IMG/VR virus record: IMGVR_UViG_3300021963_000191
Location: 1-49,270 of that record
Direction: 5' to 3' (one strand)
Origin: a virus
DNA: 49,270 nucleotides
Under the pieces are notes generated by a model. The model saw only the letters and a list, made by a program, of their open reading frames with translations, was not told the origin of the DNA and did not search any database. Made by a program: the position numbers and the translations under genes. The first letter of the stretch is position 1. Each line of letters opens with the position of its first letter. Positions 1 through 7,090 of this stretch are shown here, piece by piece.

Positions 1-235
1 AACCAGATTTTATTGCACAAGGAGCACAACCCCAAGTAGAAACATACTTCTCATAACTACCGCATTTTTTACAGGCAGTAGAACCTTCATAAGTTTTCTT
101 ACCTTCTTTTATTGCATTTTCACGAGCAGCACTTTTTTGAGTATATCCTTGTGCTTTTGCCTTTTCTTTATTTCTTTTTAAATTTTCCCCCATTATCCGT
201 TTCCTTTCTTCGGGGGTATATTTTGGTTTAGTCAT
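1..235 (-). CDS. Zinc-ribbon protein, 3' end cut by window edge
   Basis: This frame opens with ATG at 235 and runs off the left edge after 78 codons with no stop. The first half is lysine- and arginine-rich. It is followed by a Cys-x2-Cys, x11, Cys-x2-Cys pair (residues about 58-75), a compact zinc-ribbon pattern. I associate this N-terminal pattern (AIKEGKKTY then ACKKCG) with phage proteins that continue into an endonuclease VII or HNH nuclease domain, but that part lies outside the window, so the nuclease role is inference. It sits downstream of gp55 behind its own perfect late promoter. A GGAG ribosome site at about 246-250 lies in one arm of an 11-bp inverted repeat. Confidence 0.6.
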   Translation of the reverse strand, partial: MTKPKYTPEERKRIMGENLKRNKEKAKAQGYTQKSAARENAIKEGKKTYEGSTACKKCGSYEKYVSTWGCAPCAIKSG

Positions 236-245
236 AAGTATTTGT

Positions 246-284
246 AACTCCAAAGTGTATAGTTATTTATAATACTTTGGAGTT
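246..284 (-). promoter_or_regulatory. 11-bp inverted repeat enclosing a late promoter and covering a ribosome site
   Basis: The arms AACTCCAAAGT (246-256) and ACTTTGGAGTT (274-284) are perfectly complementary with a 17-base loop. On minus-strand RNA the downstream arm carries the GGAG ribosome site of the left-edge gene. RNA read through from gp55 would contain both arms and hide that site. RNA started at the late promoter in the loop would lack the upstream arm. No T-run follows on either strand, so it does not look like an intrinsic terminator. Confidence 0.7.
264..271 (-). promoter_or_regulatory. T4-type late promoter for the left-edge gene
   Basis: The minus strand reads TATAAATA here, the exact T4 late -10 element, 28 bases before the ATG at 235. 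Known T4 spacing would start RNA near 257-258. The element lies in the loop of the inverted repeat at 246-284. Confidence 0.75.
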
Positions 285-292
285 AGAGAAGG

Positions 293-760
293 TCATTGAT
301 GCAACTTAATGTGTACGTTATCTTTAATTGTATTATAATCCGAGTTAATACCACCCACATCAGATGTAAATACTTCTTCAAATCCACTACGTTCAATAAT
401 CTTATCTTTGATTTCCATTTGTCTTTTTTCTCTTTGTATTCTACGAAGAAAAGCATAATAAACAATTTGCGTAAAATAAGCAAATGGATTTGTACGTTCT
501 ATATCAAATCTATCAATATATTGAACGCAATTTTCAACACCATCACTTATCATATCTTCACGAAACATATAGTTTACAAAGTTGGGACGATATGATAAGT
601 GAGTAGCAATTTTTAAAAAACACTCACCCAAATAATTTGAAATCCTTGGTGGTGGTGTTCCATTTTCTTTTGCAGCATCTATTCTCATATTGTATGCAAC
701 TAATGCATCGTGAAAATCTTTATTATTTACATAATGTGGATTTTTCTTTACTTTATTCAT
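293..760 (-). CDS. gp55: gp55, sigma factor for late transcription
   Basis: This 155-aa protein matches T4 gp55, the small sigma-70-family factor that directs host RNA polymerase, together with the gp45 sliding clamp and gp33, to TATAAATA late promoters. The recognisable part is the N-terminal HYVNNKDF segment (residues 9-16) and a region-2-like stretch (about 70-108, MISDGVENCV then NPFAYFTQIVYYAF). T4 gp55 is about 185 aa, so this copy is shorter at the C-terminus. I chose the ATG at 760: a longer frame to 796 would start with TTG, and that segment contains the -10 hexamer of a host-type promoter. There is no clear Shine-Dalgarno before the ATG. Confidence 0.9.
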   Translation of the reverse strand: MNKVKKNPHYVNNKDFHDALVAYNMRIDAAKENGTPPPRISNYLGECFLKIATHLSYRPNFVNYMFREDMISDGVENCVQYIDRFDIERTNPFAYFTQIVYYAFLRRIQREKRQMEIKDKIIERSGFEEVFTSDVGGINSDYNTIKDNVHIKLHQ

Positions 761-781
761 TTTTGAATTTGATTTGTTCTT

Positions 782-811
782 ATTATAACATAACAATCAA
801 GAACTTGACAA
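782..811 (-). promoter_or_regulatory. Host sigma-70-type promoter for gp55
   Basis: The minus strand has TTGTCA (806-811), an 18-base spacer and a perfect TATAAT (782-787). RNA would start near 775, giving only about 15 untranslated bases before the gp55 ATG. This fits early or middle expression of the late sigma factor by the unmodified host polymerase. Confidence 0.7.
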
Positions 812-863
812 CTTTCCCCAAACTAACTAAAATAACTCTGTGGGTTTTGAAGAATGGGTGTAT

Positions 864-1265
864 CTAAGTTTTACTATTAGATTTATAAAGCTTTTCTAAG
901 GATACTCTAGCATCAGCAATTGAAGAAATGAAACCCATATTTGAACTTAGTTGTGATTTGCTAGATATTTTATTTCTTTCTCTAATATATTTTTGATATA
1001 CTTTAATAATAGAACTATCATTTACTTCTGTCATTGTGATTATTCTATTCATTTCTACAATAAACATTGTATCATCAGTAAGTTTCATCCAAGGAATAAC
1101 TTTAAGTGCTGTCATTCCAAGCTGACGGATTGTGATAGTTTCCATTAAAACTGGATTATCAAGAATTAAAATAGTTCTATCTTGTTCTTCACAAGGACAT
1201 ACTTTAGAAAATACTTCTTCACCTGATACCATCTTGATTGCTGCATAAAATTCTTCTTCGTACAT
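864..1265 (-). CDS. Sm-like (LSm-fold) conserved phage protein
   Basis: A 133-aa protein conserved, as far as I recall, next to uvsW in marine T4-like phages. Residues about 9-45 (IKMVSGEEVFSKV, then TILILDNPVLME) follow the beta-strand pattern of Sm/LSm-like domains, in which a strand ending in GEE is followed by a conserved NP turn. The rest is helical and charged, rich in Ser, Lys and Ile. It has an AAGGA ribosome site, and its ATG overlaps the uvsW TAA by one base (TAATG), which suggests translational coupling. A role in RNA binding or post-transcriptional control would follow from the fold but is inference; the exact biochemical role is unknown to me. Confidence 0.6.
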   Translation of the reverse strand: MYEEEFYAAIKMVSGEEVFSKVCPCEEQDRTILILDNPVLMETITIRQLGMTALKVIPWMKLTDDTMFIVEMNRIITMTEVNDSSIIKVYQKYIRERNKISSKSQLSSNMGFISSIADARVSLEKLYKSNSKT

Positions 1266-2734
1266 TACTTTTTTTCCTTAAATTCTATTTGTATAATTTC
1301 GTAATTGAATTTTTCTTCATTATAAATCTTAATTCTTTCAATCAAATGATTTAATGTATAATTTTTTTTTGATTTATAAGTACAATCGTCTGCAATATCA
1401 TATAATACTGCTTGTGATTTGTTATCTCCTTTACGAAGAACTCTTCCAATACTTTGAAGATTTCTTATTCTTGATTTTGATGGTGAAGCAAAGATTACAT
1501 TATGAAGATTTTTAATGTTAATGCCAGTAGAAAATGTACCATATGATGCAACAATAATTGCGTCTTTTTCTTTTTCAGTAATTTCTCTTACCTTTTCTCT
1601 TTCTTCTACATCTACCCCACCATAGACAAAAAATACTTTTCTATCTTTTGATGCTGAATTATTTATAAGTTCATAAAGTGGTTGTCCGTGACTTTCTACA
1701 CGATTAAAAAGAACTAAACTATTTCCATTTAAATCTAAAACAAGATTTTTAATAAAGTTATTTCTTTTTTCGTGAGTAATTAAATATTGTATTTCTTCTT
1801 CATATTCATTAAATTTATGTTGATCGTGTTTTAAAAGAAGAACTTTAATATCTAGTTTAGATAAATGGCCTTTATCAATCAGTTCTTTTGTTTGTGTGAC
1901 TTTATAAGAAGGGCCAAACAATCCCTCAAGCACCCACTTATGCGTTTGCGACCCATCCAAGGTGCCTGTAAATCCATAACGATACTTCGTATTATCCAAT
2001 TTCGTCATAATCCCTACAAGCGATTTTGACTTGAATAGGTGTGCTTCATCGCCAATCACTACACCAAAATCATCAAAGAATTTTCTAGGAAGATTATAAA
2101 CGGATTGCCAGGTTGTGATGATTACGTTTTTATTTGTATCTTTTTCTTTTCCAGAATAAATTTTATGGCAATAATCTTCGGCATTCCAACCATAATCTTC
2201 AAAGTCCTTATACATCTGTTCTACTAATGATGTAGTAGGAACTACTACAAGTATTTTTTCATTCTTATCTGTAAAATATCTTACAATAGAATATATCATT
2301 AAAGATTTACCAGAAGCAGTTGGTGAAATCAAAAGCTTACGATTGTATTTTAAAGCATCATAAACAGCATTAATTTGATAATCTCTTGGTTCGTGTCTAG
2401 ATATTTTTTTCATATAATCAGTCACACCTTCGTGTGAAATCATCAAATTCTCTTCAAATGGGTCTCCATAAAATTTATTATGTTTAAACTCAATATTATA
2501 TTCAGAATTTTTTGCCCAAGATAATATTTTATCTAAAAGACCAACATAAATTTCTCCAGTATGATTGCTGTAGAGTCTTATTTTTCCATCCCAATGTTTA
2601 CTGCGATATTGGGGCATAAATTTTGCTCCTGGTACATCAAAAGTAAAATGATCAAATAACTCTTGATGAATATGCGGATCTGCTTCAACCTTTAAATATA
2701 TTTCATTTTTCTTTTGTATAATAATATCAGTCAT
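1265..2734 (-). CDS. uvsW: UvsW, ATP-dependent DNA/RNA helicase
   Basis: A 489-aa superfamily 2 helicase close in size to T4 UvsW (about 500 aa). Visible motifs are a Q-like RDYQ (117-120), Walker A SPTASGKS (137-144), DEAH (229-232), GFTGTL (254-259) and a C-terminal motif VI SIGRVLRKG. The first about 110 residues are the UvsW N-terminal double-stranded-DNA-binding region. In T4 it unwinds R-loops and branched recombination intermediates and helps shift replication from origin-dependent to recombination-dependent initiation. It overlaps uvsY by 8 bases (2727-2734) and is coupled to the Sm-like gene. The ribosome site (AGGA) lies unusually close to the ATG, inside the uvsY end. Confidence 0.95.
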   Translation of the reverse strand: MTDIIIQKKNEIYLKVEADPHIHQELFDHFTFDVPGAKFMPQYRSKHWDGKIRLYSNHTGEIYVGLLDKILSWAKNSEYNIEFKHNKFYGDPFEENLMISHEGVTDYMKKISRHEPRDYQINAVYDALKYNRKLLISPTASGKSLMIYSIVRYFTDKNEKILVVVPTTSLVEQMYKDFEDYGWNAEDYCHKIYSGKEKDTNKNVIITTWQSVYNLPRKFFDDFGVVIGDEAHLFKSKSLVGIMTKLDNTKYRYGFTGTLDGSQTHKWVLEGLFGPSYKVTQTKELIDKGHLSKLDIKVLLLKHDQHKFNEYEEEIQYLITHEKRNNFIKNLVLDLNGNSLVLFNRVESHGQPLYELINNSASKDRKVFFVYGGVDVEEREKVREITEKEKDAIIVASYGTFSTGINIKNLHNVIFASPSKSRIRNLQSIGRVLRKGDNKSQAVLYDIADDCTYKSKKNYTLNHLIERIKIYNEEKFNYEIIQIEFKEKK

Positions 2735-3155
2735 ATCCTGCCGTGAATTTAAGAAATTCGATACTATTTTTGATTTGATAAGTTCTATTTAATATTGTTT
2801 TGAGAATACTATCCAAATAATTTAACATTGTTTGATAATATTCTATTTTGGATATAGATTTTAAAATTTCTTCATCTGCATCCATATACTTATCTATATC
2901 TTGTCTTAATACCTTATAATCAAATGGATGTTCTCTATAAACTTCTGGTTCTGCTTTTCCTGAAAAATACATCCATTTATTTTTTTTAATTATCTTAAAT
3001 TTATTTTCTTCTAGTTTTTTTAGAAGAAGAATATTATTATAAATCTTATAATATTTTGCGTGAAGTGAAGGTATTTTAATGGATTCTGTGTGCAAATTAT
3101 CTGGATCTATCTTTGCATCTTCTTCCCATAATGATTGTATTTCATCAAGATTCAT
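2727..3155 (-). CDS. uvsY: UvsY, recombination mediator
   Basis: A 142-aa protein the size of T4 UvsY (137 aa), at the expected position before uvsW. Matching features are a central lysine-rich segment followed by YFSGKAEPE (residues about 63-71), which corresponds to the T4 YYSGRGDGDE region, and a helical C-terminal half ending in a hydrophobic oligomerisation segment. UvsY loads the UvsX recombinase onto gp32-coated single-stranded DNA. The UvsX and gp32 genes are outside the window. The start is ATG, two bases after the stop of the tail-tube-like gene, so the two are probably on one message. Confidence 0.9.
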   Translation of the reverse strand: MNLDEIQSLWEEDAKIDPDNLHTESIKIPSLHAKYYKIYNNILLLKKLEENKFKIIKKNKWMYFSGKAEPEVYREHPFDYKVLRQDIDKYMDADEEILKSISKIEYYQTMLNYLDSILKTILNRTYQIKNSIEFLKFTAGYD

Positions 3156-3157
3156 AA

Positions 3158-3706
3158 CTACAAAACAACTATGTCATATATAGAATACTTAAAACTAACC
3201 TCTGCTATAACATAGTTAATATCTGTAGATTTTGAATCAAATTTAATCGTAGATAAACTTACAGGAAACATATCTTTAAAATGAATATCAACAATTGGAT
3301 TAAAGTTGCTATTATAAATTTTTAATGTTGCATCTGAATATTCATTAAATGAATTTTTTACAGATGTATTTGGAAAATACTCATCTTCTGCTTTTAAATC
3401 TATAAATTCTTGAATACTATTTGGATATCCAAGACCTCTTAACCAATTATGTACTTGAAGATAATTTTCTAAATTTTCATCTACAAAAAATTCTAAAGAA
3501 AAATCATCATAAGTTAATTTATCACCTGGAACCGGAATATCTTTAAGATATGTTGGTTGCATTGCAACACCAAGATTAATTCCAGGCACTTGAGCAGAAT
3601 TAGAAAAAAAATCAACCTTTGGTATTTTTGTAATTGAAAATTTAAATCCAGCAGGAGATAGATAATTACGATTTGATATTTGCTTTGCCCAAGGTGATTG
3701 CGACAT
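3158..3706 (-). CDS. Tail-tube-fold virion protein (possible gp3 or gp54-type)
   Basis: A 182-aa protein with the tail-tube signature: an N-terminal strand FKFSITKIP (21-29), QVPGINLG (39-46), then PGDKLTYDDFSLEFFVDE (60-77). This parallels AGDRTFDPWAITVIND in the gp19 copy in this window. It is therefore a second tail-tube-fold protein. In T4 the gp19 fold recurs in gp48 and gp54 at the tube-baseplate end, and a tail-completion protein (gp3) sits at the other end. I cannot tell which this is; its place between gp23 and uvsY in marine phages is often labelled tail completion. It has no clear ribosome site and follows a strong terminator, so it probably has its own promoter. Confidence 0.65.
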   Translation of the reverse strand: MSQSPWAKQISNRNYLSPAGFKFSITKIPKVDFFSNSAQVPGINLGVAMQPTYLKDIPVPGDKLTYDDFSLEFFVDENLENYLQVHNWLRGLGYPNSIQEFIDLKAEDEYFPNTSVKNSFNEYSDATLKIYNSNFNPIVDIHFKDMFPVSLSTIKFDSKSTDINYVIAEVSFKYSIYDIVVL

Positions 3707-3723
3707 TTTTATTTGTATTTAGA

Positions 3724-3751
3724 TAAAAAAAGGGCCCCAATTGGGACCCTT
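3724..3751 (-). terminator. Intrinsic terminator after gp23
   Basis: Minus-strand RNA would fold AAGGGUCCC-AAUU-GGGGCCCUU, a 9-bp GC-rich stem with one U-G pair and a 4-base loop, followed at once by seven U. This is an ideal rho-independent terminator just after the major capsid gene and the only GC-rich hairpin I see in the left part of the window. Confidence 0.9.
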
Positions 3752-3770
3752 GAACATATGTAAGAAAGAC

Positions 3771-5159
3771 TTACATTAAATTGTCTACACGCACACGACG
3801 GTAGTAACGGTTTGCATTAGCAAGAAGACGACCAGAACCCTGAGCAGTACCCTCAGCGAATGGATTAGCAACCATACCATAACGAGTCTTGAACCCGATT
3901 TTTGGCTGGAAGGTGTTCTCACCAACGGCACGAACCATTTGGAGGGGCACATAAGGACAATAGAAGAGTCCTGCATCATAAGGCGAAGAACCTTTATATC
4001 CTACAACGTAGTACTGATTAGCAGATACGTTAGCAGCATATGGGTCAATATATACACGATACTTGCCTTGAAGAACACCAGCAAAAGTGTTGCCGGTATC
4101 ATCAACATTCAAGTTTGCATTGAGTGCTGGGGTATAATCAAGAACACCTGCCATTGTGAGTGCCGAAGCAACGTCAGCAGAGCAGAGAATCATATTACCC
4201 TTTCCTCTACGAGTTCTTTGTGCGATTGCGTTTGCATCGCGCTCGATTTGGAATAAAAGACCTTTGAACTTCTCAACGGACCAACGTCCGTTTGAATCCA
4301 CATCGAGGTCGAAAATACCAGCAGTAGCGGTATTAACAGCAGCACCTTGCTCGGCAATTTTATAAACGGTACGAATTACTTCACGGTTAATTTCAGCAAG
4401 AATCTCAGTGGAGAGAATGTTTGCCAATTCCGCTTCAGCATTTAGTCCGTGAATTGCCTTGAGGTCTTGTGCAAGCTCAAGTGAATACTCGGCTTTCAGA
4501 GCGCGTGACTTTGCAGTAACAGTAACTTTCTCGATTGAGAAAGCCATTTCATTGAACTGGTTACCAGCTGCATCTCCAAGTGCTTCAGCAGAAGCAGTAC
4601 CCATTGCTTGACCAGTAGCATAGGTATTAGTTGCAGCAGTTCCAACTGGATTCAAAAGTCCAGGATTGGTTCCTGCTGGGTTTGAAGTAGTACCGAAACC
4701 AGCTGCGCCATCAGTGAAACCTGAAGTAACATCAAAACCGGAATCTTGACCGGAGAATGAAGTATCTGCTTCGTTGAAGAGTGCTTCAGATCCCGACTGA
4801 TTAGTATAACGTGAACGCATTGCGAAGATAAGTCCAGTAGGACCATTCATTGGTTGTACACCAGCAAGGTCATAAGCGACCAAGTTAGGCATAGAACGAC
4901 GAATTAGGCTAATTAGAACTGGGTCGAAACCTGCTACAGGACCGGTTGCAGTAGAAGAACCACTGAAACCACCAGACCCTGCGGCCATTGTTGGTGTTTC
5001 ATAAAGGAATTGATTTTCCTCTCTTAAAAACTTTTCTTGATTTTCTAACAGGACTGCGGTTACCATTCTGCGATGTGAGTCCTTGATTGAATCAAGACCC
5101 TCATAATTAAGTAGTGGTGCCCACTTCTCCTGCAGACGTTCTCCATCGAACATTTGCAT
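3771..5159 (-). CDS. gp23: gp23, major capsid protein
   Basis: A 462-aa homologue of T4 gp23 (521 aa), the HK97-fold hexamer of the head. Recognised by the N-terminal EKWAPLLNYEG (11-21), the LIRRSMPNLVAYDLAGVQPM segment (about 85-104) and the C-terminal PKIGFKTRYGMVANPFAEG. In T4 the precursor is trimmed by gp21 after an (L/I)xE site; here LYE at 52-54 before a Gly/Ser-rich stretch is a plausible cut, by inference. The ribosome site AGAGGT is strong. A CATAAATC element (5191-5198) about 31 bases upstream may be a late promoter variant. The gene is visibly richer in G and C than its neighbours, as expected for a very highly expressed gene. Confidence 0.97.
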   Translation of the reverse strand: MQMFDGERLQEKWAPLLNYEGLDSIKDSHRRMVTAVLLENQEKFLREENQFLYETPTMAAGSGGFSGSSTATGPVAGFDPVLISLIRRSMPNLVAYDLAGVQPMNGPTGLIFAMRSRYTNQSGSEALFNEADTSFSGQDSGFDVTSGFTDGAAGFGTTSNPAGTNPGLLNPVGTAATNTYATGQAMGTASAEALGDAAGNQFNEMAFSIEKVTVTAKSRALKAEYSLELAQDLKAIHGLNAEAELANILSTEILAEINREVIRTVYKIAEQGAAVNTATAGIFDLDVDSNGRWSVEKFKGLLFQIERDANAIAQRTRRGKGNMILCSADVASALTMAGVLDYTPALNANLNVDDTGNTFAGVLQGKYRVYIDPYAANVSANQYYVVGYKGSSPYDAGLFYCPYVPLQMVRAVGENTFQPKIGFKTRYGMVANPFAEGTAQGSGRLLANANRYYRRVRVDNLM

Positions 5160-5207
5160 TTGTTTTACCTCTTTTGGAAATTGTTAGTTTGATTTATGAT
5201 TTAAAAA

Positions 5208-6392
5208 TCACTTTTTAGAAACTCGGCTCAGAGTCTGAAGATACGATCCCATTACACCAGAAACTGGTTCATTATAATTTGTTTCTTCAGATAATGTCTC
5301 TGAATAATCTCTTTGAGCACTAGTGTTTCTTGGGAAATAAGATTCCTTTAAAGTTACTAGTTTCTCACGATAGTTTGCTTCACTATCAAACTCAACATTT
5401 TCAGCAAGAGAAGCGAGTTTATCTTTCTGAGAAGTCGCTAAACCCTCAGTGATATCAGAAAAAATAACATCGGCAACCGACTCTGCTAATCTTTGATTTA
5501 GAGCAACATTTCTTTCAATTTGCTCGTTGAGTTTTGTCTCCATATCATCTAATTTGTCTACCATACTCTCAAGAACATTATATTTATCGTCAGGGATTGT
5601 TACATAATGATCTTCAAAAAGACCTTTCATTCCTTGTAGGAATGATTCGGTCATCTCGGTCTTGAGACCTTGCTCTACAACAAGAGCATTTTCTTGCAAC
5701 CATTCATCGGCAACATACTCAAGGTATGCATCGACTCTTTCTACAAGTTGACCTTTCATTGAATCAACTTCTTCAAGAAGTTTGGATTCATAATGCTCTT
5801 CTAATGATTCATAAATTTCTGAAATCTTAGCATTAATTGCTGTTTCGAAAATAAGTTTTGCTTTCTCTCTAAATTCTTCGGAGAGATCTTCACCAGCAAG
5901 AAGAGCATCAACATCTTCTTCAATGTTAATAGATTCTTCTACTTTCTTTTTCTTTTTCTTTTTATCTTCTTCTTCGTCATCATCTTCATCTTCAGATTCG
6001 TCACCTTCCGATTCTTCATCTTCAGATTCTTCATCTTCAGATTCTTCATCATCATTTTTATGTTTGGCTTCTAGAAGTTCTTCATCTTCTTCGAGTGCTT
6101 CAATTGCTTCTTTCATTTTCTGCATTGCTTCTGCAGATTTAGCACCTTTAGTCACAACATTCTTTACGGACTTAAGTGTTCCGGTAGGAGTGATGAGTTT
6201 TGCAGAATCATCATCGGAACGATAATTCTCTGGTGTTGGTCCACCGAGGTCTTCCCAATTACCAGTTTGACCAGGAGCAATGCCCGTAGTCAACTTTTGC
6301 ATTGGTTCTGCTGCCTTTGCATTTGCATTTACGGCAGTGCGAGATTGGGTTGTGCCTGTTTCCATTTCTTGTAAGTTTTTACCACGGGACAT
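5208..6392 (-). CDS. gp22: gp22, prohead core scaffold protein
   Basis: A 394-aa protein between gp21 and gp23, the place of the T4 main scaffold gp22 (269 aa). It is highly charged and almost wholly helical. Residues about 170-330 form long Glu/Lys-rich helices of the scaffold type. The N-terminal 170 residues are an extension with an acidic Ser-Glu-Asp tract (about 113-140, made by 15-bp repeats) followed by seven lysines. In T4 the scaffold shapes the prohead and is then degraded by gp21. The start is ATG with a GGAGAG ribosome site and a perfect late promoter 37 bases upstream. The extension could be disordered filler or an internal head peptide; I cannot tell. Confidence 0.88.
   Translation of the reverse strand: MSRGKNLQEMETGTTQSRTAVNANAKAAEPMQKLTTGIAPGQTGNWEDLGGPTPENYRSDDDSAKLITPTGTLKSVKNVVTKGAKSAEAMQKMKEAIEALEEDEELLEAKHKNDDEESEDEESEDEESEGDESEDEDDDEEEDKKKKKKKVEESINIEEDVDALLAGEDLSEEFREKAKLIFETAINAKISEIYESLEEHYESKLLEEVDSMKGQLVERVDAYLEYVADEWLQENALVVEQGLKTEMTESFLQGMKGLFEDHYVTIPDDKYNVLESMVDKLDDMETKLNEQIERNVALNQRLAESVADVIFSDITEGLATSQKDKLASLAENVEFDSEANYREKLVTLKESYFPRNTSAQRDYSETLSEETNYNEPVSGVMGSYLQTLSRVSKK
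5994..6053 (-). repeat. Four 15-bp tandem repeats inside gp22
   Basis: Units begin at 5994, 6009, 6024 and 6039, each a variant of AGATTCTTCATCTTC on the plus strand. Translated on the minus strand they give repeated SEDEE-type pentapeptides. The copies are in frame, so copy-number change would alter the acidic tract without breaking gp22. Confidence 0.9.
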
Positions 6393-6428
6393 TTGAACTC
6401 TCCGATTTACCTATGTTAAATCTATATT

Positions 6429-6436
6429 TATTTATA
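6429..6436 (-). promoter_or_regulatory. T4-type late promoter for gp22
   Basis: The minus strand reads TATAAATA in the gap just after the gp21 stop (6439). It lies 36 bases before the gp22 ATG at 6392. This is an exact match to the late -10 consensus. Confidence 0.75.
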
Positions 6437-6438
6437 AT

Positions 6439-7089
6439 TTAAAGATTTGATAGAAATTCTTGAAATAAATTCACTTTGTGTTCATCAAGAATTTTTTGAT
6501 CTACAAGAGTATTAATTCTCTTGTATGTTTTTTTTGCTGCCTGTTCTTTTAGAATTCCACCATCCCAACACCATTCTTTACCTTCCATAATGCCCTGAAC
6601 AAATGCATCAGGTGCAGATGGGTCCGCAACAAGATCAGCAGCAGTTGCAAGCATAAAGTCTTCACCAACAATTTTGTGTCCTTCATTTGTTTGAAGCAAT
6701 GAACCAACACCACGAGAAGAAACTCCAAGAGTTACACCTTCACCAATCAGTGATTGTGCAATTTTGCCCATTGGTGTAGATAAAAGTTGTGCTCTTCCTT
6801 TAAAATTATTTCCTTCACGAACAAGTGAAGTGATCATATGAGAAACACGATCCAAATTTACAGTTGGTCCATCAGGATGCCCAAGTTCACCAAGAGCACG
6901 ACCTTTTTGAACAAATGTTTCATTATATCTGTTCACTTCACGTTCTAAAATATGGATTGGGTATTCTCTATTGTTACGATTTTTAACACCACCTTGAAGA
7001 AATGTTCCTTCAATAAACATTTTTTTGGAAGCACCCCTTCCTTCAGTGATGAAATTGACTTTTTGTACTTCTTCTGTGATGAGTTTCAT
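6439..7089 (-). CDS. gp21: gp21, prohead core protease
   Basis: A 216-aa serine protease of the T4 gp21 prohead family (T4 protein 212 aa). The catalytic His is visible in LGELGHP (His71) and the catalytic Ser in GVSSRG (Ser124 or Ser125); an Asp in LVADPSAP (about 156) is conserved in the family. Other matches are NRNNREYP near residue 38 and the VSHMI segment after the His. In T4 it cleaves gp22, gp23, gp67, gp68 and other head proteins after (L/I)xE sites before DNA packaging. It starts one base after the stop of the 173-aa gene and sits between that gene and gp22, the canonical order. The ribosome site is weak. Confidence 0.95.
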   Translation of the reverse strand: MKLITEEVQKVNFITEGRGASKKMFIEGTFLQGGVKNRNNREYPIHILEREVNRYNETFVQKGRALGELGHPDGPTVNLDRVSHMITSLVREGNNFKGRAQLLSTPMGKIAQSLIGEGVTLGVSSRGVGSLLQTNEGHKIVGEDFMLATAADLVADPSAPDAFVQGIMEGKEWCWDGGILKEQAAKKTYKRINTLVDQKILDEHKVNLFQEFLSNL

Positions 7090-7090
7090 T

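Noticed and set aside
761-796. Longer gp55 start at 796
   Set aside because: It would use a TTG, lies in the -10 region of the promoter, and adds residues not seen at the start of gp55 family members.
5923-6225. Serine-rich plus-strand frame
   Set aside because: It is the complement of the Glu/Asp/Lys codons in the gp22 acidic tract. It has no ribosome site and low-complexity composition.
6418-6448. 6-bp inverted repeat (AAATCT/AGATTT) around the gp22 late promoter
   Set aside because: It is short and AT-rich and the ribosome site is not in an arm. Chance is likely, unlike the 11-bp repeat at 246-284.
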